NCBI RefSeq assembly: GCF_025938155.1
Contig: NZ_JAPCZG010000003.1
Coordinates: forward strand, 124,001 to 188,000
DNA: 64,000 nt
Source: Novosphingobium sp. KCTC 2891
Lineage (GTDB): Bacteria > Pseudomonadota > Alphaproteobacteria > Sphingomonadales > Sphingomonadaceae
Reading direction: 5' to 3'
Below the pieces are notes generated by a model that was not told where the DNA came from, ran no database searches, and was given only the letters and a program-made list of their open reading frames with translations. The translations under genes and the position numbers were made by a program. Each line of letters opens with the position of its first letter. Position 1 is the first letter of the stretch. Shown here piece after piece: positions 16,863 through 25,536 of the stretch.

Positions 16863-16878
16863 GGGGCGCTTTCGCCCC
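16863..16878 (+). other. small GC hairpin between P450 and SDR genes
   Basis: GGGGCG, loop CTTT, CGCCCC, followed by CCTTA rather than a T-run. Too weak for a confident terminator; may stabilise or process the transcript. Confidence 0.35.
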
Positions 16879-16900
16879 CTTACATGACAAGGACGATCCC

Positions 16901-17644
16901 ATGGGCAAGATGGAAGGCAAGGTCGCGCTGATCACCGGCGGGGCTTCGGGCCTTGGCGCCGAAGATGCGCGCGTGCTGGCGCGCGAAGGCGCGAAAGTTG
17001 TAGTCACCGACATGCAGGGCGATCTCGGCCGTGCGGTGGCTGCCGAAGTGGACGGCCTGTTTCTCGAACACGACGTCCGCGATGAAGCCCGCTGGCACGA
17101 AGTCGTGGCCGAAACGATCAAGGCCTATGGCCGGCTCGATACGCTGGTGAACAACGCCGGCCTCGTCCGCTTCGGCACGATCGAGGCGCTACCTTACGAC
17201 GAGTTTCGCCTCCAGGTGGATGTCATGCTGGGCGGCACCTTCCTTGGCTGCCAGGCCGCGCTGCCGCACATGAGCAAGGACGGCTCCGGTGCGATCATCA
17301 ACATGGCGTCGGTTGGCGGCATGAAGGGCATCAGCACGATCCCCGCCTATGCTGGTGCCAAGGCGGGTGTCATCGGCATGACCCGTTCCATCGCGATCCA
17401 CTGCCGGGAGCAGGGCAACCGCATCCGCTGCAATTCCATCGCACCGGGCGGGATCGTCACCCCGATGACCGCGCAGGCACTGGCGCAGCTGCCGCAGGAC
17501 GCGGCAGGGCTCGACCAGATCCAGAACTTCGGCATGGGCCAGCCGATCGATATCGCCAACATGGTGCTCTACCTCGCCTGCGACGATGGCCGCCACATCA
17601 CCGGCACCAACATCGTGATCGACAACGGCGAAACCGCTGGCTGA
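16901..17644 (+). CDS. short-chain dehydrogenase/reductase (classical SDR)
   Basis: NAD(P)-dependent oxidoreductase of 247 residues. Classical SDR features are complete: TGGASGLG (12-19) for the cofactor, NNAG (84-87), catalytic Ser137, Tyr150 and Lys154 (YAGAK). The acidic residue at Asp37 after the second strand (VVVTDMQ) favours NAD over NADP. Within this cluster it would oxidise an alcohol made by the P450 or a dihydrodiol from the Rieske enzyme; the choice between these is inference. It is separated from the P450 gene by 42 bp containing a small hairpin. Confidence 0.93.
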   Translation: MGKMEGKVALITGGASGLGAEDARVLAREGAKVVVTDMQGDLGRAVAAEVDGLFLEHDVRDEARWHEVVAETIKAYGRLDTLVNNAGLVRFGTIEALPYDEFRLQVDVMLGGTFLGCQAALPHMSKDGSGAIINMASVGGMKGISTIPAYAGAKAGVIGMTRSIAIHCREQGNRIRCNSIAPGGIVTPMTAQALAQLPQDAAGLDQIQNFGMGQPIDIANMVLYLACDDGRHITGTNIVIDNGETAG

Positions 17645-17728
17645 CGCGTCCATTGGGGGGGGGCGCCGCGAGGCGATCCCCCATCTGGCACATCGGACAG
17701 GTTGCGCCGACTCGGCACTGTCCGTCAT

Positions 17729-17752
17729 AAAACAATCCAACCGGATTGTTTT
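17729..17752. promoter_or_regulatory. candidate TetR operator, copy 2 (10-bp perfect palindrome)
   Basis: AAAACAATCC (17729-17738), spacer AACC, GGATTGTTTT (17743-17752), perfect arms. The core matches the element before the TonB receptor gene. It lies 34 bp before the Rieske start. The AT-rich stem followed by T could also act as a weak terminator for the SDR transcript, but the copy at 12015 has no upstream gene to terminate, which favours an operator. Confidence 0.62.
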
Positions 17753-17785
17753 TCCGGCGATCAACGAGAATCAGGAGAGGAATCG

Positions 17786-19207
17786 ATGCTCGACTCGATC
17801 CGCGAACATGGTCTGCCCAGCGCTCCCGCCAGCGAGGACGATCTCGCCACCATCCGGTGCCCCGCGCCCAGCGTGCAGGAAATCGTCGCGAAGGATCCGC
17901 TGCCGCCGCCGGCGGTGCTGACCTTTGAACAACCCGCCTATCTCGGCAGCGCGCCGGTCTCGGTCGATCGCTATTTCGATCCCGCGATCTTCGCCGCCGA
18001 AATCGAGAAGATCTGGAAGAAGACCTGGCAGTGGGTCTGCCGCGAGGATCACATCCCCGAACCCGGCGATTTCTACACCTACGAAGTCGCGCACCTCTCC
18101 TACGTCGTCGTCCGCCAGCAGGACATGAGCGTGAAGGGCTTCGTCAATTCGTGCCTGCACCGCTCGACCAAGTTCAAGCGGAACGAGGGCATCGGCGCGG
18201 GCAACGACCTGCGCTGCCCCTATCACGGCTGGACCTGGAACAACGACGGCAGCCTCAAGTCCGTGCCCTGTGCATGGGACTTCGCGCACCTCGATCCTGC
18301 AAAGACCAATCTTCCCGAAGTGCGCGTGGGCCACTGGGGCGGCTTCATCTTCATCAACCCGTCGCAGGAAGGGCCGAGCCTGGAAGAATTCCTCGCGCCC
18401 CTGCCCGACCACTTCAAGGACTGGAACATCGCCGACCGCTACGTTGCGGTCCATGTGGCGAAGGAACTGCCCTGCAACTGGAAGACTGCGCAGGAAGCCT
18501 TCCTTGAATCCTATCACGTGCTTGAAACCCACCCGCAGCTGCTGAAGGGCGTGGGCGATGCCAACGTGCAGTATGACTGTCACTCGGACCACATCACCCG
18601 CTTCTACGCCGCCAGCGGCATCAATTCGCCGCACCTGGCCAAGTCGCTCACCGAGCAGGAACTTCTGTCGACGATGATCCTGGGCGACAAGGATTCGCGG
18701 GGGGACAGCCTGACGGTGGGCGAGGGCGAGACCGCGCGCACCGTCATGGCGCGTCATCTGCGCAAGCTCATGGGTGAACAGTACCAGACGGACCTGTCGA
18801 ATGTTTCCGACAGCGAGATGATCGACACCATCGAATACCACGTGTTCCCCAACATGGTGCTGTTCCCCGGCCTGTCGCTGCCGATGGTCTATCGTTTCCG
18901 CCCGATCGGCAGCGATCCGAACCGCACCCTGTTCGAAATCCTGTTCATGCGGCCGAAGCCTGCCAACGGCGAAGCGCCCGAACCGCCCGAGCCGTACCGC
19001 GTCGCCGAAATGGAAAGCTATGCTTCCGCGCCCGGCTTCGATGCCGCGATGGGGCATGTCTATGATCAGGATACCGACAACCTGCGCTCGCAGCAGGACG
19101 GCTTCCGCGCCAGCGCCACGGGCGTGCAGCAGCTCGGCAATTACCAGGAATCGCGCATCCGCCACTTCCAGATGGTGGTCGACAAGTATCTCGCGGCGGA
19201 GGGCTGA
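17786..19207 (+). CDS. Rieske non-heme iron oxygenase, catalytic (alpha) subunit
   Basis: Aromatic-ring-hydroxylating-type oxygenase of 473 residues, started at the ATG after CAGGAGAGG. The Rieske [2Fe-2S] ligands are in SCLHRS (Cys123, His125) and RCPYHGW (Cys144, His147). The mononuclear iron site is ESYHVLETHPQ (His244, His249), with a later carboxylate likely in DQDTDNLRSQQDG. It lacks its own ferredoxin and reductase genes here. The next gene encodes an NTF2-fold protein, the fold used by beta subunits, so a hetero-oligomer is possible. Substrate unknown. Confidence 0.95.
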   Translation: MLDSIREHGLPSAPASEDDLATIRCPAPSVQEIVAKDPLPPPAVLTFEQPAYLGSAPVSVDRYFDPAIFAAEIEKIWKKTWQWVCREDHIPEPGDFYTYEVAHLSYVVVRQQDMSVKGFVNSCLHRSTKFKRNEGIGAGNDLRCPYHGWTWNNDGSLKSVPCAWDFAHLDPAKTNLPEVRVGHWGGFIFINPSQEGPSLEEFLAPLPDHFKDWNIADRYVAVHVAKELPCNWKTAQEAFLESYHVLETHPQLLKGVGDANVQYDCHSDHITRFYAASGINSPHLAKSLTEQELLSTMILGDKDSRGDSLTVGEGETARTVMARHLRKLMGEQYQTDLSNVSDSEMIDTIEYHVFPNMVLFPGLSLPMVYRFRPIGSDPNRTLFEILFMRPKPANGEAPEPPEPYRVAEMESYASAPGFDAAMGHVYDQDTDNLRSQQDGFRASATGVQQLGNYQESRIRHFQMVVDKYLAAEG

Positions 19208-19211
19208 GGGG

Positions 19212-19730
19212 ATGGCATTCGATCTTGAAGCCGAAGTCCGCGACCTTGCCGCGCGGCGCGACATCCACGATGCGCTGTGCCGTTACATGCGCGGTCAGGA
19301 CCGGCTCGACCCGGTCCTGCACCGCTCCGCCTTCCACGACGATGCCTGGGTCGACTGCGGGCTGATGAATGGCAGTGCGGACGAATTCGTGTCGTTCGCG
19401 CAAGGCTTCCTCGCCGATATCGAGGGCAGCCAGCACATCATTGCGCAGGCGCAGATTTCGGTCGATGGCGACAAGGCCAGTGGCGAAGTCTATTTCTACG
19501 CATGGCACCGCACGGTCGAGGATGGCGAGCCGAAGGACCTGATCGTCGCCGGTCGCTACATCGACGAATACGCCTGCCGCAACGGCGACTGGCGCATCGT
19601 CCGCCGCAAGGAACTGGTCGACTGGGCGCGGACCGATCCGGCCGCCGATGCCTTCCTCAAGGACAACGACCTGCCGCGCGGCCTGCGCCGGGGGCAGGAT
19701 TTCAGCCAGACCCGCGCCTGGCCGGTGTGA
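19212..19730 (+). CDS. SnoaL/NTF2-fold protein, possible oxygenase beta subunit
   Basis: A 172-residue single NTF2-fold protein. Its N-terminus (LAARRDIHDALCRYMRGQDRLDP) and central strands (VAGRYIDEYACRNGDWRIVRR) match SnoaL_4-type proteins and are similar in layout to both halves of the tandem protein encoded upstream. The ATG follows GAGGGG four bases after the Rieske stop. Ring-hydroxylating oxygenase beta subunits share this fold and this gene position, so a structural role with the Rieske protein is an option. A stand-alone dehydratase or isomerase is equally possible. Confidence 0.85.
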   Translation: MAFDLEAEVRDLAARRDIHDALCRYMRGQDRLDPVLHRSAFHDDAWVDCGLMNGSADEFVSFAQGFLADIEGSQHIIAQAQISVDGDKASGEVYFYAWHRTVEDGEPKDLIVAGRYIDEYACRNGDWRIVRRKELVDWARTDPAADAFLKDNDLPRGLRRGQDFSQTRAWPV

Positions 19731-19737
19731 TGACGGG

Positions 19738-19763
19738 AAGGGGCGCCGGCGGCGCCCCTTTTC
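19738..19763. terminator. bidirectional terminator between SnoaL and tlpA-like genes
   Basis: AAGGGGCGCC (19738-19747), loop GGC, GGCGCCCCTT (19751-19760), then TT. A-rich and T-rich flanks serve both strands. It closes the catabolic cluster and overlaps the stop of the convergent thioredoxin-like gene. Confidence 0.85.
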
Positions 19764-20364
19764 ATTTCGCCAGCGTATCCGCCAGCAACGCCGCGGTGCG
19801 CGGCCCCGACCAGTCGTGCGCGCCCACCATGCGCCACACTTCCTTGCCGGCCGCATCGTAAAGCACGGTCGTCGGCAGCAGGCCGGTGTTGTAGTGGAAG
19901 CCCAGGTTGTTTTCCGGGTCCAGCCACGGTTGCAGCTTCGCGAACTTCTTTTCCGCGAACAGCGCCTTCACCTTGTCCACCTGCCCCATGTCCTGAGACA
20001 CCGTCACCACGCGCAGCCGCCCGTCATAATCCTGCGCCAGCTTGTCGAGCATCGGCATCTCCAGCACGCAGGGTCCGCACCATGTCGCCCACAGGTTGAC
20101 CAGCACCGGCTTGCCCTTGAGATCGGCCAGGCGCAGTTTCGCCCCCGATGGATCGCTGAAGGTGAAATCGGGCATCGCCGCGCCGCGCTTGGCGATGTCC
20201 AGCGTGCCGTTGAGCGCCTTTGCGTCACCCTCGGTGGCGCTCGCGTCACTTTCGGTGCCGCTCGGGACGCTCGCCGGTTGCGCCTTTTCGGGGGTTTCCC
20301 TATCGCACCCGGCGACCAGTAAGGTCAGCGGCAGCAGCAGGCATATGGACGGGCGCAGGGACAT
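19762..20364 (-). CDS. TlpA/ResA-like thioredoxin-fold lipoprotein
   Basis: Periplasmic thiol-disulfide protein of 200 residues. A lipoprotein signal ends LLVAGC (lipidated Cys20), followed by a Ser/Thr/Glu-rich linker and a thioredoxin fold with WATWCGPC (Cys96, Cys99) and the cis-proline region LLPTTVLYD. It likely reduces periplasmic disulfides, for example for cytochrome c or oxidase assembly, but the client is not shown. Its ATG and that of argH share the palindrome CATG on opposite strands, leaving no intergenic DNA, so each gene's promoter must lie in the other's coding region. Confidence 0.92.
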   Translation of the reverse strand: MSLRPSICLLLPLTLLVAGCDRETPEKAQPASVPSGTESDASATEGDAKALNGTLDIAKRGAAMPDFTFSDPSGAKLRLADLKGKPVLVNLWATWCGPCVLEMPMLDKLAQDYDGRLRVVTVSQDMGQVDKVKALFAEKKFAKLQPWLDPENNLGFHYNTGLLPTTVLYDAAGKEVWRMVGAHDWSGPRTAALLADTLAK

Positions 20365-21766
20365 GACGGGCAATTCGGGCTCCAACCAGATGTGGGGCGG
20401 GCGTTTCGCCGCCGGCCCGTCGGCAATCATGCGCGAGATAAACGCCTCGATTCCCTTCGACAAGGCACTGTGGCGGCAGGACATCGCCGCGTCCAAGGCG
20501 CACGTCGCCATGCTGGGTGCGCAGGGCATCGTCTCGGCCGAGGATGCGGCGCTGATCGCCGAGGGGCTGGACAAGGTCGCGGCGGAGTATGAAGTCAGCG
20601 GAGTCCCGGAAAACTGGGACCTTGAAGACATCCACATGACCACCGAGAGCCGGCTGGCCGAACTGATCGGCCCTGCTGCCGGCCGCCTGCACACCGCACG
20701 CAGCCGCAATGACCAGGTGGCGACCGATTTCCGCCTCTGGGTGCGCGATGCGATGGACCAGGCCGAGGAAGGCCTGCGCCAGCTCCAGATCGCGCTCGTC
20801 GGCCGGGCAGACGAACACGCGGGCAGCATCATGCCCGGCTTCACCCACCTCCAGACAGCGCAGCCGGTCACGCTCGGCCATCACCTGATGGCCTATTACG
20901 AGATGATCGGGCGCGACCGCTCGCGCTTTGCCGATGCGCGCGCGCGGATGAACCGCTGCCCGCTGGGCGCGGCGGCACTGGCCGGCACGGGCTTTCCCAT
21001 CGACCGCTTCCGCACCGCGGAAACGCTGGGCTTCGATGGCCCGACCGACAACAGCCTCGATTCGGTGTCCGACCGCGATTTCGCGCTCGATTTCCTGATG
21101 GCGGCGGCGCAGTGCTCGCTGCACCTGTCGCGGCTGGCCGAGGAGTTCATCATCTGGGCAAGCCAGCCCTTCGGCTTTGTCACCCTGCCGGACAGCCTTT
21201 CCACCGGCAGCTCGATCATGCCGCAGAAGAAGAACCCTGATGCCGCCGAACTCGTGCGCGGGCATTCGGGGCGGATCGTCGGCTGCCTGACCGCGCTGAT
21301 GGTCACGATGAAGGGCCTGCCGCTCGCCTATTCCAAGGATATGCAGGACGACAAGCCGCCCGTGTTCGAGGCGGCATCGCTGCTGGCGCTGTCGGTCGCG
21401 GCGATGACCGGCATGGTGGCCGAAGCGTCTTTCCGCACCGAGCGGATGCGCGCTGCCGCTGAACTGGGCTACGCCACCGCGACCGACCTTGCCGACTGGC
21501 TGGTTCGGCAGGCGAACATTCCTTTCCGCGAGGCGCACCACATCACCGGCAGCGCGGTGAAACTGGCAGAAAGCCGGGGCGTGGCGCTCGACCAGCTGCC
21601 GCTGGACGACCTCAAGGCGATCGATGCGCGGATCGACGAACGCGTCTATGCCGCGCTTTCGGTCGAAGCGAGCGTCGCCGCGCGCGCCAGCCATGGCGGA
21701 ACCGCGCCTGCCGAGGTAAGGAAGCGCGTGGCCCAGGCGCGCACCGCGCTTGGCCTGGAGGATTGA
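20363..21766 (+). CDS. argH: argininosuccinate lyase
   Basis: Last step of arginine synthesis: argininosuccinate to arginine and fumarate, in the cytoplasm. It has 467 residues. The fumarase/aspartase signature [12 protein letters not shown] is intact, and [18 protein letters not shown] and [14 protein letters not shown] are diagnostic for ArgH. The start at 20363 has an AGGG a few bases before it; an internal ATG at 20390 (MWGGRF) is the alternative and would free 27 bp of leader. It heads a run with lptM, lysA and cysG(N). Confidence 0.96.
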   Translation: MTGNSGSNQMWGGRFAAGPSAIMREINASIPFDKALWRQDIAASKAHVAMLGAQGIVSAEDAALIAEGLDKVAAEYEVSGVPENWDLEDIHMTTESRLAELIGPAAGRLHTARSRNDQVATDFRLWVRDAMDQAEEGLRQLQIALVGRADEHAGSIMPGFTHLQTAQPVTLGHHLMAYYEMIGRDRSRFADARARMNRCPLGAAALAGTGFPIDRFRTAETLGFDGPTDNSLDSVSDRDFALDFLMAAAQCSLHLSRLAEEFIIWASQPFGFVTLPDSLSTGSSIMPQKKNPDAAELVRGHSGRIVGCLTALMVTMKGLPLAYSKDMQDDKPPVFEAASLLALSVAAMTGMVAEASFRTERMRAAAELGYATATDLADWLVRQANIPFREAHHITGSAVKLAESRGVALDQLPLDDLKAIDARIDERVYAALSVEASVAARASHGGTAPAEVRKRVAQARTALGLED

Positions 21767-21770
21767 AGGC

Positions 21771-22034
21771 TTGATCCGTTCGCGCCCCACCCTGCTGCTC
21801 GCCGTGCCCTGTCTGTTGATGGGGCTGGCGCTGACCGCCTGCGGCAACCGGCGCGAGCTGAAACCGGTTTCGGGGCAGGTCCTGCCTCCGGCACCGTATG
21901 GCCGCGCCGAAAAACCGAACGCGGACGACCTGCTGAACGTGCCGGTGCAGGCCAAACCCCAGCGCAGTGTAGAGCTGCGCAGCCGTTCGCAGGACCGGGA
22001 GGACGATCCTTTCAACCTGCCGCCCGAAGACTGA
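21771..22034 (+). CDS. lptM: LptM-like small lipoprotein
   Basis: An 87-residue lipoprotein starting at a TTG preceded by GGAGG and GAAGG. Its signal ends LALTAC followed by GNRRELKPV; a Gly-Asn/Gln and basic stretch after the lipidated Cys is typical of YifL/LptM. In Escherichia coli LptM assists oxidative maturation of the LPS translocon LptDE and is encoded immediately upstream of lysA, the same order as here. The C-terminal part (SRSQDREDDPFNLPPED) is low-complexity and alphaproteobacterial-specific. Function by homology and synteny, so moderate certainty. Confidence 0.78.
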   Translation: MIRSRPTLLLAVPCLLMGLALTACGNRRELKPVSGQVLPPAPYGRAEKPNADDLLNVPVQAKPQRSVELRSRSQDREDDPFNLPPED

Positions 22035-22053
22035 TTTTCCGAAGAGATTTCCG

Positions 22054-23313
22054 ATGGACCATTTCCACTATTCCGGCGGCGTTCTCCATGCCGAGGACGT
22101 GCCGCTGCCCGTGATCGCCGACCAGGTCGGCACCCCGGTCTATGTCTATTCGCGTGCCACGCTGACGCGCCACGCCCGCGTGTTCCGCGATGCGCTGTCG
22201 ATCCTGCCTGCCGCACGGATCGCCTTTGCGGTGAAGTCCAATCCCAACCTTGCCGTGCTCAAGGTGCTGGCCGCCGAAGGATATGGCGCCGACGTCGTCT
22301 CGGTGGGCGAGCTGGAGCGCGCGCTCGCGGCCGGCATGGACCCCGAAGCCATCGTCTTTTCCGGCGTGGGCAAGACTGCCGCCGAAATGACCCGCGCACT
22401 TCAAGCCGGCTGCGGCCAGTTCAACCTCGAAAGCGAGGAAGAAGGGCTGGAGCTTGCCGAGATCGCGCGTTCGCTGGGCAAGACCGCGTCTTGCGCGCTG
22501 CGCGTCAATCCGGACGTCGATGCCGGCACCCATGGCAAGATCTCGACCGGCAAGGCTGAGAACAAGTTCGGCGTGCCTTATGACCGCGCCGCCGCGATCT
22601 ATGCCCGTCTCGCGCAGACCGAAGGCCTCGCCATGCGCGGCCTGGCGCTGCACATCGGCAGCCAGCTGTCGAAGCTCGATCCGCTCGAAGCCGCCTTCAC
22701 CAAGGTTGGCGGGCTGATGAAGGACATCCGTGCGGCCGGCCATGCGGTCACCCACATGGATCTCGGCGGCGGCGTTGGCGTGCCCTACAAGGCCGGCGAC
22801 GTGTTCCCGCAGCCCGAAGACTATGCCGCGATGGTCGCGCGCGTCACCGCGGACTGGGACGTGACGCTGATGTTCGAGCCGGGCCGCGTCATCACCGGCA
22901 ACACCGGCGTGCTCGTCACCCGCGTCGTCCGCGTCAAGGAAGGCGTGGGCAACCCGTGGGTGGTGGTCGATGCGGCCATGAACGACCTTGCCCGCCCCGC
23001 GCTCTACGATGCCTGGCACGATTTCGCGGCGGTCGAGCCGAGCGGCGAGACGATGACGGCCAATATCGTCGGGCCGATCTGCGAATCGAGCGACACATTC
23101 GCCATGGCGCGAGAGATCGACGCGGTGCAGCGCGGCGATCTTGCCGTGTTCCGCACCGCCGGCGCTTACGGCGCGACGATGGCCAACACCTACAATTCGC
23201 GGCCGCTGGTGCCCGAAGTCATGGTCGATGGCGCGAAGTGGGCGGTGGTGGCCGACCGCATCGATCCGGCGACGATCCTTGCGGCCGAGCGCGTGCCGGA
23301 CTTCCTCGCCTGA
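22054..23313 (+). CDS. lysA: diaminopimelate decarboxylase
   Basis: PLP enzyme converting meso-diaminopimelate to L-lysine. It has 419 residues of fold-III (alanine-racemase-like) type. The PLP lysine is Lys61 in FAVKSNPN. HIGSQL, GGGVGVPY (phosphate-binding), EPGRVITGNTG, CESSD and GAYGATMANTYNSRP are all present, the last two forming the second-subunit active-site contributions. Translation starts 19 bp after the lptM stop. Confidence 0.96.
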   Translation: MDHFHYSGGVLHAEDVPLPVIADQVGTPVYVYSRATLTRHARVFRDALSILPAARIAFAVKSNPNLAVLKVLAAEGYGADVVSVGELERALAAGMDPEAIVFSGVGKTAAEMTRALQAGCGQFNLESEEEGLELAEIARSLGKTASCALRVNPDVDAGTHGKISTGKAENKFGVPYDRAAAIYARLAQTEGLAMRGLALHIGSQLSKLDPLEAAFTKVGGLMKDIRAAGHAVTHMDLGGGVGVPYKAGDVFPQPEDYAAMVARVTADWDVTLMFEPGRVITGNTGVLVTRVVRVKEGVGNPWVVVDAAMNDLARPALYDAWHDFAAVEPSGETMTANIVGPICESSDTFAMAREIDAVQRGDLAVFRTAGAYGATMANTYNSRPLVPEVMVDGAKWAVVADRIDPATILAAERVPDFLA

Positions 23314-23315
23314 CC

Positions 23316-24098
23316 ATGCTGGCCAGTCTTCCCCTGTTTCACCGCATCGCCGGTCAGCCGGTGATCGTGCTGGGGCAGGGCGAGGCGGCCGAGGCCAAGC
23401 GCCGCCTTGTCGAGCGCGCCGGCGGACGGGTGGTGGATGAGCTTGCCGAGGGGATCGACACCGGCGCCCGTCTGGCTTTCATCGCGCATGAGGATGAAGC
23501 TTCGGCCAATGCCGACGCCATTCGTGCGCGCTGCGCCGGGCTGCTGGTGAACGTGGTCGACCGGCCGGCGCTTTGCGATTTCACCACGCCCTCTATTGTC
23601 GACCGAAACCCGGTCCTTATCGCCGTCGGCACGGCCGGCACATCGGCCGGCCTCGCCAAGGCACTGCGGCTGCGGCTGGAGCGGCTGCTGCCGCAAGGGC
23701 TGGGGCGGCTGGCCGAGGCGCTGTTCGCGGCGCGTTCGGTACTGAAGGAACGCTGGCCTTCGGGTAGCGAGCGTCGCCGCGCGCTGGATGCTGCGCTGGA
23801 GGAAGGCGGGGCGCTCGATCCGTTCCGCGAACAGGTCGATGGCGCGGTGGAGCGATGGTTCGCCGGGGAGGCCGGCGGCGAACAGACTCGCGCCACGATT
23901 GTCTTGCGCAGCACCGATCCGGACGACCTGACGCTGCGCGAGGCGCGGCTGCTTGGGCAGGCTGATGCGGTGATCGCGGGAGCGGACGTGCCCGGCGCCA
24001 TCCTTGCCCGCGCCCGCGCCGATGCAGCGCGTCTGCCGCGCGGTGCCACGGCGCCGGAAGACGGGATCGTGGTCGAATTGGTGATGGGGCAGGGCTGA
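23316..24098 (+). CDS. siroheme synthase N-terminal module (precorrin-2 dehydrogenase/ferrochelatase)
   Basis: A 260-residue protein matching the CysG N-domain or Met8p type: NAD-dependent oxidation of precorrin-2 to sirohydrochlorin and iron insertion to give siroheme. The nucleotide-binding loop is VIVLGQGEAAEAKRRL near residues 16-31, and the conserved LVNVVDRPALCDFTTPSIVDR stretch with the catalytic Asp and the GTAGTSAGLAKALR loop follow. The methyltransferase half of full CysG is absent, so uroporphyrinogen methylation must be done by another protein. It begins two bases after lysA. Confidence 0.9.
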   Translation: MLASLPLFHRIAGQPVIVLGQGEAAEAKRRLVERAGGRVVDELAEGIDTGARLAFIAHEDEASANADAIRARCAGLLVNVVDRPALCDFTTPSIVDRNPVLIAVGTAGTSAGLAKALRLRLERLLPQGLGRLAEALFAARSVLKERWPSGSERRRALDAALEEGGALDPFREQVDGAVERWFAGEAGGEQTRATIVLRSTDPDDLTLREARLLGQADAVIAGADVPGAILARARADAARLPRGATAPEDGIVVELVMGQG

Positions 24099-24109
24099 GG
24101 ATCAGCCCT
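24091..24109. terminator. hairpin spanning both convergent stop codons
   Basis: AGGGCTGA, loop GGA, TCAGCCCT: a perfect 8-bp stem containing the stop codon of the siroheme gene on one strand and of the thioesterase gene on the other. No T-run, so termination strength is uncertain. Confidence 0.45.
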
Positions 24110-24521
24110 CCACCGGCACCTTTCGCGGGGCCAGCAGGAAGTTCATCCAGCAGCTTGCCACGGCCTTGTCGCGGTCGCTCTGCCATGCTTCGGCGCGGAC
24201 GTTGGCGACCCGGCGGCCGGCGCGGACCACGACGCCGCGCGCGAAGATGCGCTGCGGCAACCCGCTGCGCAGATATTCGATGCTGATGTTGACCGGCTTC
24301 AGGCGAATATCCGCATCGATGCCTTGTTGATCGAGATGGGCATGAAGCGCCGCGAACGCCGCCATTTCCAGAAGTCCGCCAATGGCACCGCCGTGGAGGA
24401 AGCCGGGCCGGCCGGTGTTGCGGTCGGAAAAGTCCATGGCGATGACGGGGCTGCCGTTTTCGTCGTGGTCGAAGACCATGCCCATGCTGCGGGCATAGGG
24501 AGGAAGGATCGGCGCGCTCAT
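24102..24521 (-). CDS. PaaI-type hotdog thioesterase
   Basis: Cytoplasmic acyl-CoA thioesterase-like protein of 139 residues with one hotdog fold. The motif GRPGFLHGGAIGGLLEMAAFAALH carries the HGG and the downstream acidic residue used by PaaI/DUF4442-type enzymes. Its ATG overlaps the stop of the upstream paralogue (ATGA), so the two thioesterases are co-translated and may form a heteromer. Substrate not determinable. Confidence 0.85.
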   Translation of the reverse strand: MSAPILPPYARSMGMVFDHDENGSPVIAMDFSDRNTGRPGFLHGGAIGGLLEMAAFAALHAHLDQQGIDADIRLKPVNISIEYLRSGLPQRIFARGVVVRAGRRVANVRAEAWQSDRDKAVASCWMNFLLAPRKVPVEG

Positions 24522-25006
24522 TGTTTCACCCAGTTCGGCGTTTCGACCAGCATGAAGATGCCGGCGGCATGGGCCACCGGATCGGTGATGTCGCCATCGT
24601 GGGCGATGCCGCGCACGAAGGCCATGCTGCGGGTGATCTGATAGCATTCGGAACGGGCGACGATGGTCTTGCCCGGCACCGCCGCGCGCACGTAGTCGAT
24701 GCGCAGGTCCAGCGTCACTTGCGGACGGAACCGCTTCATCCGTGCGGAGGCGGACATCGAGGTGCAGTTGTCCAGCAGGCTGATGATCGGGCCGGACGCC
24801 AGCACGCCGGTTTCCGGATCGCCTACCAGATCCTCGCGCCAGGGCAGGGCGAGTTCGATCCAGTCATCGCCATGCGCGACATAGCGCATATCCAGAAAGC
24901 CGCTGTGGCCGTGGGAGGTCATCATCTTCGCCCAGTGCGCCGGGGCGAAGGTTCCCTCCTGCATCAGCCGCACCACATCGGCGGCGTGTCCCTTGTCCTC
25001 TGTCAT
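24518..25006 (-). CDS. PaaI-type hotdog thioesterase, second paralogue
   Basis: A 162-residue hotdog-fold protein. The active-site region GVLASGPIISLLDNCTSMSA resembles PaaI-like enzymes, but the usual HGG is replaced by ASG while the acidic Asp in LLDN is kept. Catalysis may therefore rely on a different arrangement or on the partner encoded next, whose HGG is intact. It begins 59 bp after ruvX on the same strand and overlaps the next gene by 4 bp. Confidence 0.82.
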   Translation of the reverse strand: MTEDKGHAADVVRLMQEGTFAPAHWAKMMTSHGHSGFLDMRYVAHGDDWIELALPWREDLVGDPETGVLASGPIISLLDNCTSMSASARMKRFRPQVTLDLRIDYVRAAVPGKTIVARSECYQITRSMAFVRGIAHDGDITDPVAHAAGIFMLVETPNWVKQ

Positions 25007-25065
25007 CCGATTTTCCTGCGCCTGTGCAGGGGTGATGGCAAGGATTTAGTCCCTCGGTTGAATTG

Positions 25066-25536
25066 TCAGAACGCGCTGCCGACGAGCGCGTCGATCGCGC
25101 CTTGGAGGATCAGGGCGGCGGCGTGCGAATCGATTCGTTCCGCCCGCTTGGCGCGGCTGAAATCCTGCTCGATCATGGCGCGTTCGGCCGCCTGCGTGGT
25201 CCAGCGCTCGTCCCACAACAGGATCGGCAGGCCCAGGTCCTCCAGATTGCGCGCCATGGCCCGCGCGCCCTGGCTGCGCGGGCTTTCGCTGCCGTCCATG
25301 TTCAGCGGCAGCCCCACGACCATGCCGACCACGCCGCGCTCCGCGATCAGGTCCTTCAGCACGCCCTTGTCCTGCGTGAACTTGCGCCGGATGATGGTCT
25401 TGCCGGCGGTGGCGAAGCGCCAGCCCGCGTCGCACAGCGCCACGCCGATGGTCTTGGTGCCGGTATCCAGCCCCAACAGGATGCCGCCCTGCGGCGGCAG
25501 CGCGTCGCGCAGGTCGCGGACGGAGGTGGTGATCAT
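25066..25536 (-). CDS. ruvX: putative Holliday junction resolvase / pre-16S rRNA nuclease YqgF
   Basis: RNase-H-fold nuclease of 156 residues involved in 16S rRNA 5' maturation in Escherichia coli, historically named RuvX. The first strand [15 protein letters not shown] holds the catalytic Asp. [20 protein letters not shown] (second acidic residue) and [10 protein letters not shown] (third) complete the site. The ATG at 25536 overlaps the upstream gene's stop; an 11-codon longer version is possible but lacks support. Confidence 0.93.
   Translation of the reverse strand: MITTSVRDLRDALPPQGGILLGLDTGTKTIGVALCDAGWRFATAGKTIIRRKFTQDKGVLKDLIAERGVVGMVVGLPLNMDGSESPRSQGARAMARNLEDLGLPILLWDERWTTQAAERAMIEQDFSRAKRAERIDSHAAALILQGAIDALVGSAF

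Noticed and set aside
17729..17752. The palindrome before the Rieske gene as a terminator for the SDR gene
   Set aside because: The stem is AT-rich and weak, and the same element occurs at 12015-12034 where there is no upstream gene to terminate; operator preferred.
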